From: Primula veris
Taxonomy: Eukaryota; Streptophyta; Magnoliopsida; Ericales; Primulaceae
Length of the DNA stretch: 64,000 nt
Reading direction: 5' to 3'
NCBI GenBank assembly: GCA_963682055.1
Contig: OY821740.1
Coordinates: 47,450,795 to 47,514,794 of the forward strand
The position numbers were made by a program, and so were the translations under genes. A model generated the notes under the pieces. The model made no database searches. It was not told the DNA's origin and worked only from the letters and a program-made list of their open reading frames with translations. Each line of letters begins with the position of its first letter. Within the stretch, counting starts at the first letter, position 1. Below, in pieces: positions 11,001 through 23,805 of the stretch.

Positions 11001-13497
11001 ATCCTCATTTTCAAGGCTCCTTTAAAACATACATATTATGTATATAAATATACTCAGTATTATAAAAGTATATACTGTATATTAATACATATTTAGAGAA
11101 GAAAACCCAGAACACAAGGCTTCTGTAATATGAGTTTGAGGAGGATGAGGACACACAGTCCTAACCGCCTCGACCAATATCCTCATTTTCAAGGCTCTTC
11201 TAAAACAGACATATATTATGTATATATATATATACTCGGTATTATAGAAGTATATTAAAACATATTTGGTGAAGGAAACCAAAAATACAAGGCTTCTGCG
11301 ATACGGGTTTGAGGAGGATGAGGACACACAGTCCTAACCTCCTCGACCAATATCCTCATTTTCAAGGCTCCTCTAAAACAGACATATATTGTGGTAAATA
11401 TACCCAGTATTATATAAGTATATACTGTATATTAATACATATTTAGAGAAGGAAACCCAGAATACAAGGCTTCTGCGATACGGGTTTGAGGAGGATGAGG
11501 ACACACAGTCCTAACCTCCTCGACCAATATCCTAATTTTCAAGGCTCCTCTAAAACAGACATATTATGTATATAAATATACTTGGTATTATAGAAATATA
11601 TTAAAACATATTTGGTGAAGGAAACCAAGAATACAAGGCTTCTGCGATACGAGTTTGGGGAGGATGAGGACACACGGTCCTAACCTCCTCAACCAATATC
11701 CTCTTTTTCAAGCCTTCTCTAAAACAGACATATATTATGTGGTAAATATATTCAGTATTATATATGTATATACTGTATATTAATACATATTTAGAGAAAA
11801 CCAAAAATACAAGACTTCTACGATACGGGTTTGAGGAGGATGAGGACACACAGTCCTAACCTCCTCGACCAATATCCTCATTTTCAAGGCTCCTCTAAAA
11901 CAGACATTATGTAGATAAATATACTCAGTATTATATAAGTATATATTGTGTATTAATACATATTTAGAGAAGAAAACCCATAATACAAGGCTTCTGCGAT
12001 ACGAGTTTGAGGATGAGGACACACAGTCCTAACCTCCTCTCGACCAATATCCTCATTTTCAAGGTTCCTCTAAAAAAAACATTATGTATATAAATATATT
12101 CAGTATTATAGAAGTATATAAAATATATTTGGTGAAGAGGCTTCTGCGATACGGGTTTGAGAAGGATGATGACACACAGTCCTAACCTTCTCAACCAATA
12201 TCCTCATTTTCAAGGCTCCTTTAAAACAGACATATTATGTATATAAATATACTCAGTATTATATAAGTATATATTGTATATTAGTACATATTTAGGAAGA
12301 GGCTTCTGCGATACGGGTTCGAGAAGGATAATGACACACAGTCCTAACCTTCTCAACCAATATCCTCATTTTCAAGGCTCCTTTAAAACAGACATATTAT
12401 GTATATAAATATACTCAGTATTATATAAGTATATACTGTATATTAATATATATTTAGAGAAGGAAACCCAGAATACAAGGGTTATGTGATATGGGTTTGA
12501 GGAGGATGAGGACACATAGTCCTAACCTCTTCGACCAATATCCTCATTTTCAAGGCTCCTCTAAAACAGACATATATTATCTAGATAAATATACTCAGTA
12601 TTATAAAAGTATATACTGTATATTAATACATATTTAGAGAAGAAAACCCAGAATACAAGGCTTCTGCGATATGGGTGTGAGGAGGATGAGGACACACAGT
12701 CCTAACCTCCTCGACCAATATCCTCATTTTCAAGGCTCCTCTAAAACAGACATCTTATGTATATAAATATACTCAGTATTATAGAAGTATATTAAAACAT
12801 ATTTGGTGAAGAAAACCAAGAATACAAGGCTTCTGCGATACGGGTTTGAGAGGATGAGAACACACAGTCCTAACCTTCTCAACCAATATCCTCATTTTCA
12901 AGGCTCCTCTAAAACATACATATATTACGTATATAAATATACTCAGTATTATATAAGTATATACTGTATATTAATACATATTTAGAGAAAGAAACCCAGA
13001 ATACAAGGCTTCTGTGATATGGGTTTGATATCCTCATTTTCAAGGCTCCTCTAAAACAGACATATTATCTAGATAAATATACTCAGTATTATAAAAGTAT
13101 ATACTGTATATTAATACATATTTAGAGAAGAAAACCCAGAATACAAGGCTTCTGCGATATGGGTTTAAGGAGTGCGATACGGATTTGAGGAGGATGAGGA
13201 CACACAGTCCTAACCTCCTCGACCAATATCCTCATTTTCAAGGCTCCTCAAAAACAGACATTATGTGGTAAATATATTCAGTATTATATAAGTATATACT
13301 GTATATTAATACATATTTAGAGAAGGAAACCCAGAATACAAGGCTTCTGCGATACGGGTTTGAGGAGGATGAGGACACACAGTCCTAACCTCCTCGACCA
13401 ATATCCTCATTTTCAAGGCTCCTCTAAAACAGACATATTATGTAGATAAATATACTCAGTATTATACAAATATATATTGTATATTAATACATCTTTT
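8012..13497. repeat. Satellite array A, monomer about 170-178 bp
   Basis: About thirty head-to-tail monomers. Each has a TATACTCAGTATTATA-type AT block, then ACATATTTAGAGAAGGAAAC, then TACAAGGCTTCTGCGATACG, a GA-rich/CT-rich dyad (GAGGAGGATGAGGAC ... GTCCTAACCTCCTC) and TATCCTCATTTTCAAGGCTC. Spacing of the TCCTCATTTTCAAGGC core is mostly 168-178 bp, with shortened units of about 142-155 bp. Two AT-block types (with and without TTAAAACATATTTGGTGAAG) alternate. Monomer variants repeat as a set with a spacing of 1514 bp (8650/10164, 9132/10646, 9462/10976), i.e. a higher-order repeat of about nine monomers. The many similar short minus-strand frames inside it (starting MSSSSSNPYRRSL) follow from the repeat and are not genes. 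Confidence 0.95.
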
Positions 13498-16400
13498 AAA
13501 ACCCCAAAATTAATCAGCATTTTTCAGCAAAGTAGATCTCATTTTTATCACAAAAAAAATGTAACCAAAGATAGAAATCAATCCAATCTATATAAGCCCT
13601 ATCATATAAAACCAATACAAATAAACAATAGCCAGATCCAAATTAATTAAAGGTTTTGATAAGGCTCACACATAATGAACAGGGGAGCAATTAAATTACA
13701 TACCGAATTCAATCTGGAGAAACCTAACGTGCACAACTCGCTCTGCTTGTCTCCCTGTACTTGTCCACCAAGCGTTTTACCTTCTTCTTGCCACATAATC
13801 ATCCATGCTTCCCACGTTATCCAATCTATATAAGCCCTATAATATAAAACCAATACAAATAAACAGTAGCCGTAGCCAGATCCAAATTAATTAAAGGTTT
13901 TAATAAGGCTCACACATAATGAAGAAGGGAGCAATTACATACCAAATTCAATCTGGAGAAACCTAACGTGCACAACTCGCTCTACTTGTCTCCCTATACT
14001 TGCCCACCAAGCGTTTTACCGTCTTCTTGCCACGTAATCATCCATGCTTCCCACTTATTGCCAAGATATACAAAACGTCAAATAAAGTGTTCACCCAAAT
14101 TACTAACAATTTTTTTTTTGTATCCACTACTTGTGAATTTGCATGTTGATCTCAAGAGAGTCGACTCATGACAAAAAGGTAAAAGAAATGGATGTATTTT
14201 GCTAAAATGTTCAGTTATCACAATTTGTGTCCCATATGTTAACAAAAAACCAATTCAGAATCAGACTGTGTCAACCAATATTGCATTTTTGCTTCCATCA
14301 AGTGCCAAAGTAATGATAAATCTAACTATGAATATACAAGAGTGAACTAAGTATCTCACTAAGATTTATAACTTGATTTAGTACTCTAAAAGAAAGGGGA
14401 TGAAATCCACACAGTTTGGAACAGAACTCTAATTACAATTGAAACTCAAAATCCCATTAGATTTAAAAGAGCTACGAATCAGGTCACTGATTTTTGAAAA
14501 GCTCATGCTTTCTATTTTATTATAATATAGTTTACACAGAAAAAGTTATGCAAATGTAAATATATTTGTTTTTCACCATGAAATGAAGTTGTTCCTAAAC
14601 ATAAGTAAAATTATCGCTAGAGGTTTAAAGTTCCCATCAGGATATATAAACTCACCGCACTGAGTAACAACATGTAGAACAATGAAGAAACTTATAGAAG
14701 TAGATACCTATCCCTTTCCCTGGAAGGAGTTTTCCGATCACCTTCATCCCATCCCTACATTAACAACAATTTCGTAGATCTTTAATGGAATAAAGATTAA
14801 GATCATAAAATAAACGCGGCAATTTTAAGAAAAAACCATTTCATATTTAAGTTACCAACAAAAACTTATAAATGCTAAAGTCAAATCCCTAAATATTTTC
14901 CACATTAAAAAAAAAACCCCAAAATTAGTAGTTGCATAAGAAAAATCCACATAAGAAAAACAATTTTATTAGTACCTGACCATTGCTTTGAAGTTCCTGC
15001 TAACCGTGTTGCATAGGCTTTGCATGCTAAATGTGCCAAAACACAAATATTAATTAGACCAATTTACGTAAAGTAGATAAGCATTACTGAGAAAGATACC
15101 AATAAATAGCAGCTTACATTTAATAAGGTAGTAAGTATTTACTTGTTCTCCTCCATCCACACCCAGTACAGGACAATGCACATTTAAATGAGAAGAAAAT
15201 CATTGTGAGGAAAAAACATGGGATAAAAAAGCCCAGCAACAAAAAGATTTATAATAGAATGACTCACAAGATTTTGATAATGGCCCACACATAATGAATA
15301 TGGGATCAATTAAACACCGAATTCAATATGTAGAAGCCTAACCTGCACGACCCGCTCTTCTTGTCCACCATGCGAAGAAAATAATTGCTTTGAAGTTCCT
15401 ACTAACCGTGTTACCTTCTCTTTGAGACGTCATCATCCATGCTTCCCATTTATTGCCAAAATAAACCAAACATCAAATAAAGTATTTACCAAATTTACTG
15501 ACAAAAAAATTGTATCCGCTATGCGTGAATTTGCATGTTGATCTCAAGAGAGTCGACTCATGACAAAAAGGCAAAAAAAAATGCAATATGCTAAATTTTT
15601 AGTTATCACATTTTGTTTCCAATATGTTAACAAAAAAACCAATCCAGAATCAGACCGTAGCTACCAATATTGTATTTTTATTTTCACCAAGTGCCAAATT
15701 CATGATAAATTTAACTATGCATATGCGAGAGTGAACTAGGTATCTCGCAAAGATTTATAGCTTGGTTTAGTACTCTTAAAAAGGGAATGAAATCCACACA
15801 GTTTGGAACAAAACTCTAATTACAATTGAAACTCAAAATATCCCACTAGATTCAAATAAGCGACGCATCAGGTCACTGATTTTTTAAAAGCTCATAGTAT
15901 TCTATCTGATTATAAAAAAAGAGACGGAATAGTAAAGAGTACAATAATATAGTTTACATAGAAAAAGTTATGCACATAAATTGATTTGTTATTCACCATT
16001 AATCGAAACTGTTACTAAACACAAGTAAAGTTATTGCTATAGATCAAAGTTCCCATCCGCAATATAAACTCGCCATGCCAAGTAACATGTAGAAAAATTA
16101 AGAAACTTATAAGAATAGTTACCTATCCCTTTCCTGGAAGGAGTTTTCGAATCACCTTTCCCTACGTTAACAACAGTTCCATAGATCACCCTCAACGTCC
16201 GATTTCAAAATCTGTTACGAAATAAACATTAAGATCATAATATTAAGCCCGTAATTTTTTTATAAAAAGCATGTCTTTTATAATTTTCCAACGGAAACTT
16301 ATAAATGCTAAAGTCAACTCCTCAATCTTTTCCACATTAGAAAAACACAAGATTACAAAGTACCTGACCTTTGCTTAGAAGTTCCTGCATACTGTGCTAC

Positions 16401-16825
16401 ATAGGGTTTGCATGCTAAATGCGCCAAAACACAAATACTAATTAGACCAATACACGTAAATAAAGATAAGCACTACTAAGAAAGATACTAATAAAAAGCG
16501 ACTTACATTTAATAAGGTCGTAGGTATTATTTGCTCTCCATCCACACCCGGTACAGGTACAATGCACATTGAAATGAGAAGAAAGTCATTATGAGGAACA
16601 AACATGTAAAGGAAACACGGAACGGAAGCGGGGAAACACGTGCACTAATAATAGAAGCATACGTACACAAGTCATGCGCATTACACGGTCTCAGGAAGAT
16701 CTAAATGTCATACGTACCACTTCAACCCATAATACCCATGCTCCAAGGCTACTATTGGAAAGGGTATATGCCATTCATGTTAAAACAAAATGGACATCGT
16801 ACCAAAATAGATGTATATTATATTA
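13498..16825 (-). repeat. Tandem-duplicated exon-like block (unit about 1.39 kb) between the two satellite arrays
   Basis: Two units, roughly 13.86-15.25 and 15.25-16.64 kb, align with an offset of 1388-1392 bp: GTCGACTCATGACAAAAAGG at 14160/15552, CCTGACC near 14975/16363, CTATCCCTTTCC near 14709/16121. A shorter partial copy at 13.56-13.80 kb repeats the left end of the first. Minus-strand segments have splice-like edges, for example WEAWMITWQEDGKTLGGQ near 14045-13990, GKVIGKLLPGKG-like near 14755-14708, and a CTCTGCGWRANNTYDLIK-like segment near 16560-16510. Frames are not maintained between copies, so these are more likely decayed exons or a non-coding transcript than a working gene. No family recognised. 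Confidence 0.6.
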
Positions 16826-19800
16826 TGCATATACTCAGTATTATATAAGTATATTAAAACATATTTGGTGAAGGAAACCAAAAATACAAGACTTTTGCGA
16901 TACGGGTTTGAGAAAGATGAGGACACACAGTCCTACCCTCCTCAACCAATATTCTCATTTTCAAGGCTCCACCAAAACAGACATATTATGTATATAAATA
17001 TACTCAATATTATATAAGTATATATTGTATAGTAATACATATTTAGAGAAGGAAACCCAGAATACAAGGCTTTTGCGATACGGGTTTGAGGAGGATGAGG
17101 ACACACTCCTAACCTCCTCATTTTCAAGTCTCCTCTAAAACAAACATATTATGTAGATAAATATACTCAGTAATATATAAATATATACGGTATATTAATA
17201 CATATTTAGAGAAGAAAACCCAGAACACAAGGCTTATGGGATACGGGTTTGAGGACGATGAGGACACACAGTCCTACCCTCCTCGACCAATATCCTCATT
17301 TTCAAGGCTCCTCTAAAACAGACATATTATGTATATAAATATACTCAGTATTATATAAGTATATAGTGTATATTAATATATTTAGAGAAGGAAACCCATA
17401 GATTTCTGCGATACGGGTTTGAGGATGATGAGGACACACAGTCCTAACCTCCTCGACCTATATCCTCATTTTCAAGGCTCCTTTAAAACAGACATATATT
17501 ATGTGGAAAATATACTCAGTATTATATAAGTATATACTGTATATTAATATATATTTAGAGAAGGAAACCCAGAATACAAGGCTTCTGCGATACGGGTTTG
17601 AGGAGAATGAGGACACACAGTCCTAACCTCCTCGACCAATATCCTCATTTTCAAGGCTCCTCTAAAACAGACATATATTATGTATATAAATATACTCGAT
17701 ATTATAGAAGTATATTAAAACATATTTGGTGAAGGAAACCAATAATACAAGACTTCTGCGATACGGGTTTGAGGAGGAGGATGAGAACACAGTCCTAACC
17801 TCCTCAACCAAAATCCTCATTTTCAAGGCTCCTCTAAAACAAACATATATTATGAGGTAAATATACTCAGTATTATGAGTATATAGTGTATATTAATATA
17901 TTTAGGGAAGGAAACCCAGAATACAGGCTTTTGCGATACGGGTTTGAGGAGGATGAGGACACACAGTCCTAACCTCCTCGACCAATATCCTCATTTTCAA
18001 GGCTCCTCTAAAACAGACATAATATATGTGGTAAATATACCCAGTATTATATAAGTATATATTGTATATTAATACATGTTTAGATAAGGAAACCCAGAAT
18101 ACAAGGCTTCTGCGATACGGGTTTGAGGAGGATGAGGGGACACAGTCCTAACCTCCTCGACCAATATCCTCATTTTCAAGGCTCCTAAAACAGACATATT
18201 ATGTATATAAATATACTTGGTATTATAGAAATAATTAAAACATATTTGGTGAAGGAAACCAAGAATACAAGGCTTCTGCGATACGAGTTTGGGGAGGATG
18301 AGGACACACAGTCCTAACCTCCTCAACCAATATCCTCTTTTTCAAGGGTTCTCTAAAACAGACATATATTATGTGGTAAATATATTCAGTATTATATAAG
18401 TATATACTGTATATTAATAAATATTTAGAGAAGAAAACCAAAAATACAAGACTTCTGCGATACGGGTTTGAGGAGGATGAGGACACACAGTCCTAACCTC
18501 CTCGACCAATATCCTCATTTTCAAGGCTCCTCTAAAACAGACATTATGTAGATAAATATACTCAGTATTATATAAGTATATATTGTGTATTAATACATAT
18601 TTAGAGAAGAAAACTCATAATACAAGGCTTCTGCGATACGAGTTTGAGGAGGATGAGGACACACAGTCCTAACCTCCTCTCGACCAATATCCTCATTTTC
18701 AAGGTTCCTCTAAAAAAAACATTATGTATATAAATATATTCAGTATTATAGAAGTATATTAAAACATATTTGGTGAAGAGGCTTCTGCGATACGGGTTTG
18801 AGAAGGATGAGGACACACAGTCCTAACCTTCTCAACCAATATCCTCATTTTCAAGGCTCCTTTTAAACAGACATATTATGTATATAAATATACTCAGTAT
18901 TATATAAGTATATACTGTATATTAATACATATTTAGAGAAGGAAACCCAGAATACAAGGCTTATGTGATATGGGTTTGAGGATGAGGACACAGTCCTAAC
19001 CTCCTCGACCAATATCCTCATTTTCAAGGCTCCTCTAAAACAGACATATATTATCTAGATAAATATACTCAGTATTATAAAAGTATATACTGTATATTAA
19101 AACATATTTAGAGAAGAAAACTCAGAATACAAGGTTTCTGCGATATGGGTGTGAGGAGGATGAGGACACACAGTCCTAACCTCCTCGACCAATATCCTCA
19201 TTTTCAAGGCTCCTCTAAAACAAACATATATTATGTATATAAATATACTCAGTATTATAGAAGTATATTAAAACATATTTGGTGAAGGAAACCAAGAATA
19301 CAAGGCTTCTGCGATACGGGTTTGAGGAGGATGAGGACACACAGTCCTAACCTTCTCAACCAATATCCTCATTTTCAAGGCTCCTCTAAAACAGACATAT
19401 TACGTATATAAATATACTCAGTATTATATAAGTATATACTGTATATTAATACATATTTAGAGAAGGAAACCCAGAATACAAGACTTCTGTGATATGGGTT
19501 TGATATCCTCATTTTCAAGGCTCCTCTAAAACAGACATTATCTAGATAAATATACTCAGTATTATAAAAGTATATACTGTATATTAATACATACTAGCGG
19601 GCGTGCCCACGCGATGCGTGGTGTAACGTATGGGTTATCGATAATCGTTTATAAAATCAACATTTAAAAAACTCACAATTAATACAGTAAAAAATTTACA
19701 TAATACTAAAAAAATCAGAATACTTGTGATAGAGAGTAAAATCTTCACTAAAAATAAATAAGGAGTAAAACTGGATATATATAGAGAGAGGATCTTTAAT

Positions 19801-21019
19801 ATTACTCTGCGAAAAAGGGTCAGGAAGTGGGATTGGGAAGAAATATGAGGGAGCAGTTTCTATACGGTTTATATTGCTGGGCAGTTTTTTCTTTTTGAAT
19901 TAAAGGTATTTTGATAAATAAATTAATTAGAGAGGTTTTTTTGCAAATATTTGTTTCAAGGCCTCATAAGACCTCTAGACATAAAGTAATAGTATAGATT
20001 TAGAGAAGAAAACCCAGAATACAAGGCTTCTGCGATATGGGTGTGAGGAGGATGAGGACACACAGTCCTAACCTCCTCGACCAATATCCTCATTTTCAAG
20101 GCTCCTCTAAAATAGACATATATTATGCATATAAATATACTCAGTATTATAGAAGTATATTAAAACATATTTGGTGAAGAAAACCAAGAATACAAGGCTT
20201 CTGCGATACGGGTTTGAGGAGGATGATGACACACAGTCCTAACCTTCTCAACCAATATCCTCATTTTCAAGGCTCCTCTAAAACATACACATATTACGTA
20301 TATAAATATACTCAGTATTATATAAGTATATACTGTATATTAGTACATATTTAGAGAAAGAAACCCAGAATACAAGGCTTCTGTGATATGGGTTTGATAT
20401 CCTCATTTTCAAGGCTCCTCTAAAACAGACATATATTATCTAGATAAATATACTCATTATTATAAAAGTATGTACTGTATATTAATACATATTTAGAGAA
20501 GAAAACCCAGAATACAAGACTTCTGCGATATGGGTTTGAGGAGGATGAGGACACAGTCCTAACCTCCTCGACCAATATTCTCATTTTCAAGGCTCCTCTA
20601 AAACAGACATATATTATGTATATATATATACTCGGTATTATAGAAGTATATTAAAACATATTTGGTGAAGGAAACCAGGAATACAAGGCTTCTGCGATAC
20701 GGGTTTGAGGAGGATAAGGACACACGGTCCTAACCTCCTCGACCAATATCCTCATTTTCAAGGCTCCTCTAAAACAGACATATATTATGTGGTAAATATA
20801 TTCAGTATTATATAAGTATATACTGTATATTAATACATATTTAGAGAAGGAAACCCAGAATACAAGGCTTCTGCGATACGGGTTTGAGGAGGATGAGGAC
20901 ACACAGTCCTAACCTCCTCGACCAATATCCTCATTTTCAAGGCTCCTCTAAAACAGACATTATGTAGATAAATATACTCAGTATTATACAAATATATATT
21001 GTATATTAATACATCTTTT
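16826..21019. repeat. Satellite array B, same monomer family, interrupted by a Helitron
   Basis: About twenty-one monomers of the same satellite as array A. At least 18235-18816 corresponds to 10395-10976 at a constant offset of 7840 bp, and both arrays end with the same junction (TATACAAATATATATTGTAT, then ATACATCTTTTAAAAC) at about 13500 and 21020. A segmental duplication containing array plus edge explains this best. The array is split at 19594-19998 by a transposon. Confidence 0.93.
19594..19998 (-). mobile_element. Non-autonomous Helitron, 405 bp
   Basis: On the minus strand the element begins TCTATACTATTACTTTATG and ends with a GC-rich hairpin (CCACGCATCGCGTGG) followed about 8 nt later by CTAG. 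These are the Helitron termini: 5'-TC, then a 3' hairpin and CTRR. The host A lies directly before TC and the host T directly after CTAG. On the plus strand the satellite reads ...TTAATACATA, then the element, then TTTAGAGAAG..., so removing 405 bp restores the monomer exactly at an A^T site with no target duplication. No protein is encoded, so movement would need Rep/helicase supplied by another element. Confidence 0.92.
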
Positions 21020-21856
21020 AAAACTTTGCTTGTACAAATTTGAGAACATTAGAGCGCCAATCTTTTATTTTTTAAAATATTAGAACACTTCAAATCCCTT
21101 TCGATAGGTTCAGATGATTAAATTGAAATCACCTATCCTGAGAAGGTCGATGAAAGTAGTCCTTAATTAGTTTTTTACACAGCAGAAAAAGAGCGATCTA
21201 TGTATCTATTACTTCTATTTCTTATATTTATACCAGCGCGAAAGCAGATCAAAACCACACCATACGTGCTCGGATAACCACTTACATATTAACTGAAACG
21301 GAATAGACTTGTGGAAAAGGAAGTGACTAATATGGCTCGAACAGTATCAAAATAGAGCCGCAAATTCAATTTAAATTACAATACAGAACTAGATCTAACA
21401 CCTACTCTTGGGACTTGATTAGTCAGTGTCCCTCTTATCTAAGAATTAGGAATTCATCTTCCAACTCGTCCCGGAATGGGCGTTATGGCAAAGAACAAGA
21501 AGAAAACAAAAGGAGAAATTTGTCCAATAGTCACAAATTAATGATCTCTACCAAACTACTATTGTCCCTAAACACTTTAACCTTCAAATTGCTTGAACTA
21601 TAATATCAAAAAACCAGTAGAAACCCCCGGACGGAAAAGCATTATGTAAACACGCATTATTGTATCTACTGTATGTTAAATCTTAATAGTATTTTATATT
21701 TCATATTACGAAAGCACTGCTACCACTATGTTAACAAAAAGGTTGTCCGGCTGCACACAACTTAACTCTGGCTTACAAGTCTCAATGCAGTCGGTTGGTT
21801 AACTTGTAAGCTTGACATCTTTTTTATTCCCTAAAAAGGTTAGATTTTTAAAAATA
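21020..21856. other. Intergenic, no gene seen
   Basis: AT-rich sequence after array B. An open frame of 62 codons at about 21.4 kb has no recognisable features. Confidence 0.45.
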
Positions 21857-22072
21857 GACGAGCCATCCTCAGACTCAACAAGTCAACTTATTTTACTAAT
21901 AAATTGAGTCAGAAAAGTCTAACAATTTACACCAAATTCCCACATAAACAAGGTTGTTGAAGAGGACGAGCCATCCTCAGACTCAACAAGTCAACTTATT
22001 TTACTAAAAAATTGAGTCAGAAAAGTCTAACAATTTACACCAAATTCCCACATAAACAAGGTTGTTGAAGAG
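21857..22072. repeat. Recent 108-bp tandem duplication
   Basis: GACGAGCCATCCTCAGACTC begins at 21857 and again at 21965, and the two 108-bp copies are almost identical throughout (ATTGAGTCAGAAAAGTCTAA, then CACATAAACAAGGTTGTTGA). The near-identity indicates a young event. Confidence 0.92.
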
Positions 22073-22659
22073 CTTCATATAACTTTTCTTCTAAAGATGG
22101 GATCAATTAACAGTTCTAAGCATCTAATGTTCGCCATTTGGTTCTCAATCAGAATTTTATATAATTCAAGACAGCAAGTAGAAGCTTAACAAAAGAACTA
22201 ACACGTTACACGTTAGATAATTAAGAAACCTATATGCTCCCAAAAATACTTAATAATAACTACATTTTAGAAATAACCGAGTTATGTGGGATCATGATCC
22301 CTTTTGTTCATACATTAGATCCAGACTTGAGAAATGGCCTATTTTGAATGCAAAAAAAATGGCTTACTTATTAAAAATGGCCACGACTGCAAAACAGCTC
22401 TCTCCTAAAGCATATACTACCCTTGTATATAAAATTAGAGCATTTAGTCCAAGAATATTGCTTATTGAAATGGAAAAAAACTTATATTCAGACTTTCATC
22501 CCCCTTTAAACAACTTGGCTATTTGCATTCCACACATTCTCTTTCAATAAACATAAACTATGTACTATCATTAATCGTCCGTGTTTGAGGTTCTACCGTC
22601 TTGGCAATCCAATTATGTTCGATCAATCCAAAATCTCGTCCAAAACAAAGGAATAAAAA
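22073..22659. other. Intergenic, no gene seen
   Basis: Contains an 88-codon plus-strand frame (22284-22550) without recognisable domain or codon character; I do not call it a gene. Confidence 0.4.
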
Positions 22660-23340
22660 CCAATTTCGGAATAAAAACCAATTACAACCCCTAGATTAAA
22701 AAATCCCCCCGGCTAATGAAAACTAGGGCACTCAAGAATTCATGAAATACGCACTAGTCTTCAAATCAAACAAGCAACGGGAGACAGATAATAATCAATA
22801 AGTTCAAGAATTTAACCAATCAATATTAACAACTGTAACCAGTCCTAATAAATTAAATAAATAAAAACAGTTAAAAGAATAAAGGATTCATTACAACTTG
22901 GTTACGATCCTCAATTAAAAAAAATGAGCACAGCCAATTACTGCCAGGGGATTTAAAGAATTCATCCAATACGCACTAGTCTCCAAATCAAACAAACAAT
23001 GGGAGATAAACAATAATCAATAAGTTCAAGAATTTAATCAATCAATATTAACAACTGTAACCGGTCCAAATAAAACATATTAAAAAAATTACAGGATAAA
23101 GGATCCATTACAAATTACAATCCCCAGATTAAAAAATCCCACAGCCAATTAAAACTAGGAAACTAAAGAATTCATCAAATACGCAGTAGTCCCCAAATCA
23201 AACAAACAACGCGAGATTAGCAATAATCAATTGGTTCAGAATTTAATCAATCAAATATTAACAACTGTAACCGGTCCAAATAAAATATAATGAAAAAAAC
23301 AGTCACAGAATAAAGGATTCACAACAACTCATAATCCCCA
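22660..23340. repeat. Three tandem copies of a 210-222-bp unit
   Basis: The motif series CCCCAGATTAAAAAATCCC, GAATTCATCAAATACGC, CAAATCAAACAAACAA, ATTAACAACTGTAACCGGTC appears three times with starts about 222 and 210 bp apart. Copies differ by scattered substitutions and small indels, so this is an older repeat than the one at 21.86 kb. Confidence 0.85.
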
Positions 23341-23589
23341 AATTTAATAAATGCCCACATCTAATGGGAGGAGGGGCACCAGACTCCCCCATTTGGGAGA
23401 GTTAGCGAAACTCCCCCATTCATATAAATCATTCTTGTATAAACTAGTTAGGGTTTTCCAAACACTAGATCCAACAGTTTCACAGAAAACGCCCAGATCG
23501 AAATTAACTTAAATAGCAAGCAGATAAACCAAAATCAATCAGTAAGATTAACCAGATATAAATCAATTAAGTACACATAATCCAACTTT

Positions 23590-23805
23590 CAGAAACAAGA
23601 TCTAAGTACTTCCCTGGAAAATATCGAATTTAATTAAAGTTGCAATCAAACCCCAAAATCAATCAGTAAAAAGTAAATAGGGTTTTCAGTAAAGTAGATC
23701 TAAGAACTTAATTGAAAAATATCGAATTTAATTAAAGTTGCAATAAAAAACCCAATATCAATCCGAAAAAAGTCATTAGGGTTTTCAGTAAAATAGATCT
23801 AATTT
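23590..23805. repeat. Tandem duplication of about 100 bp
   Basis: AATATCGAATTTAATTAAAG ... AGGGTTTTCAGTAAAGTAGA occurs twice in succession. Just right of it, ATAAAACCAATACAAATAAA ... CCAGATCCAAA (about 23.87 kb) matches 13.61 and 13.85 kb, linking this area to the duplicated block between the satellite arrays. Confidence 0.8.

Noticed and set aside
8171..12194. Family of similar short minus-strand frames beginning MSSSSSNPYRRSL in array A
   Set aside because: They repeat with the satellite monomer, begin and end at varying points, include the AT-rich spacer, and lack promoters. Monomer indels shift them at will. They are reading-frame by-products of the repeat.
16942..20902. The same minus-strand frames in array B
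   Set aside because: Same reasoning; they also continue across monomer borders without conserved start or stop.
8012..21019. CRISPR-like array or tandem protein-domain gene
   Set aside because: The units are contiguous without constant repeats separated by unique spacers, and the host is a plant. No long frame spans several monomers.
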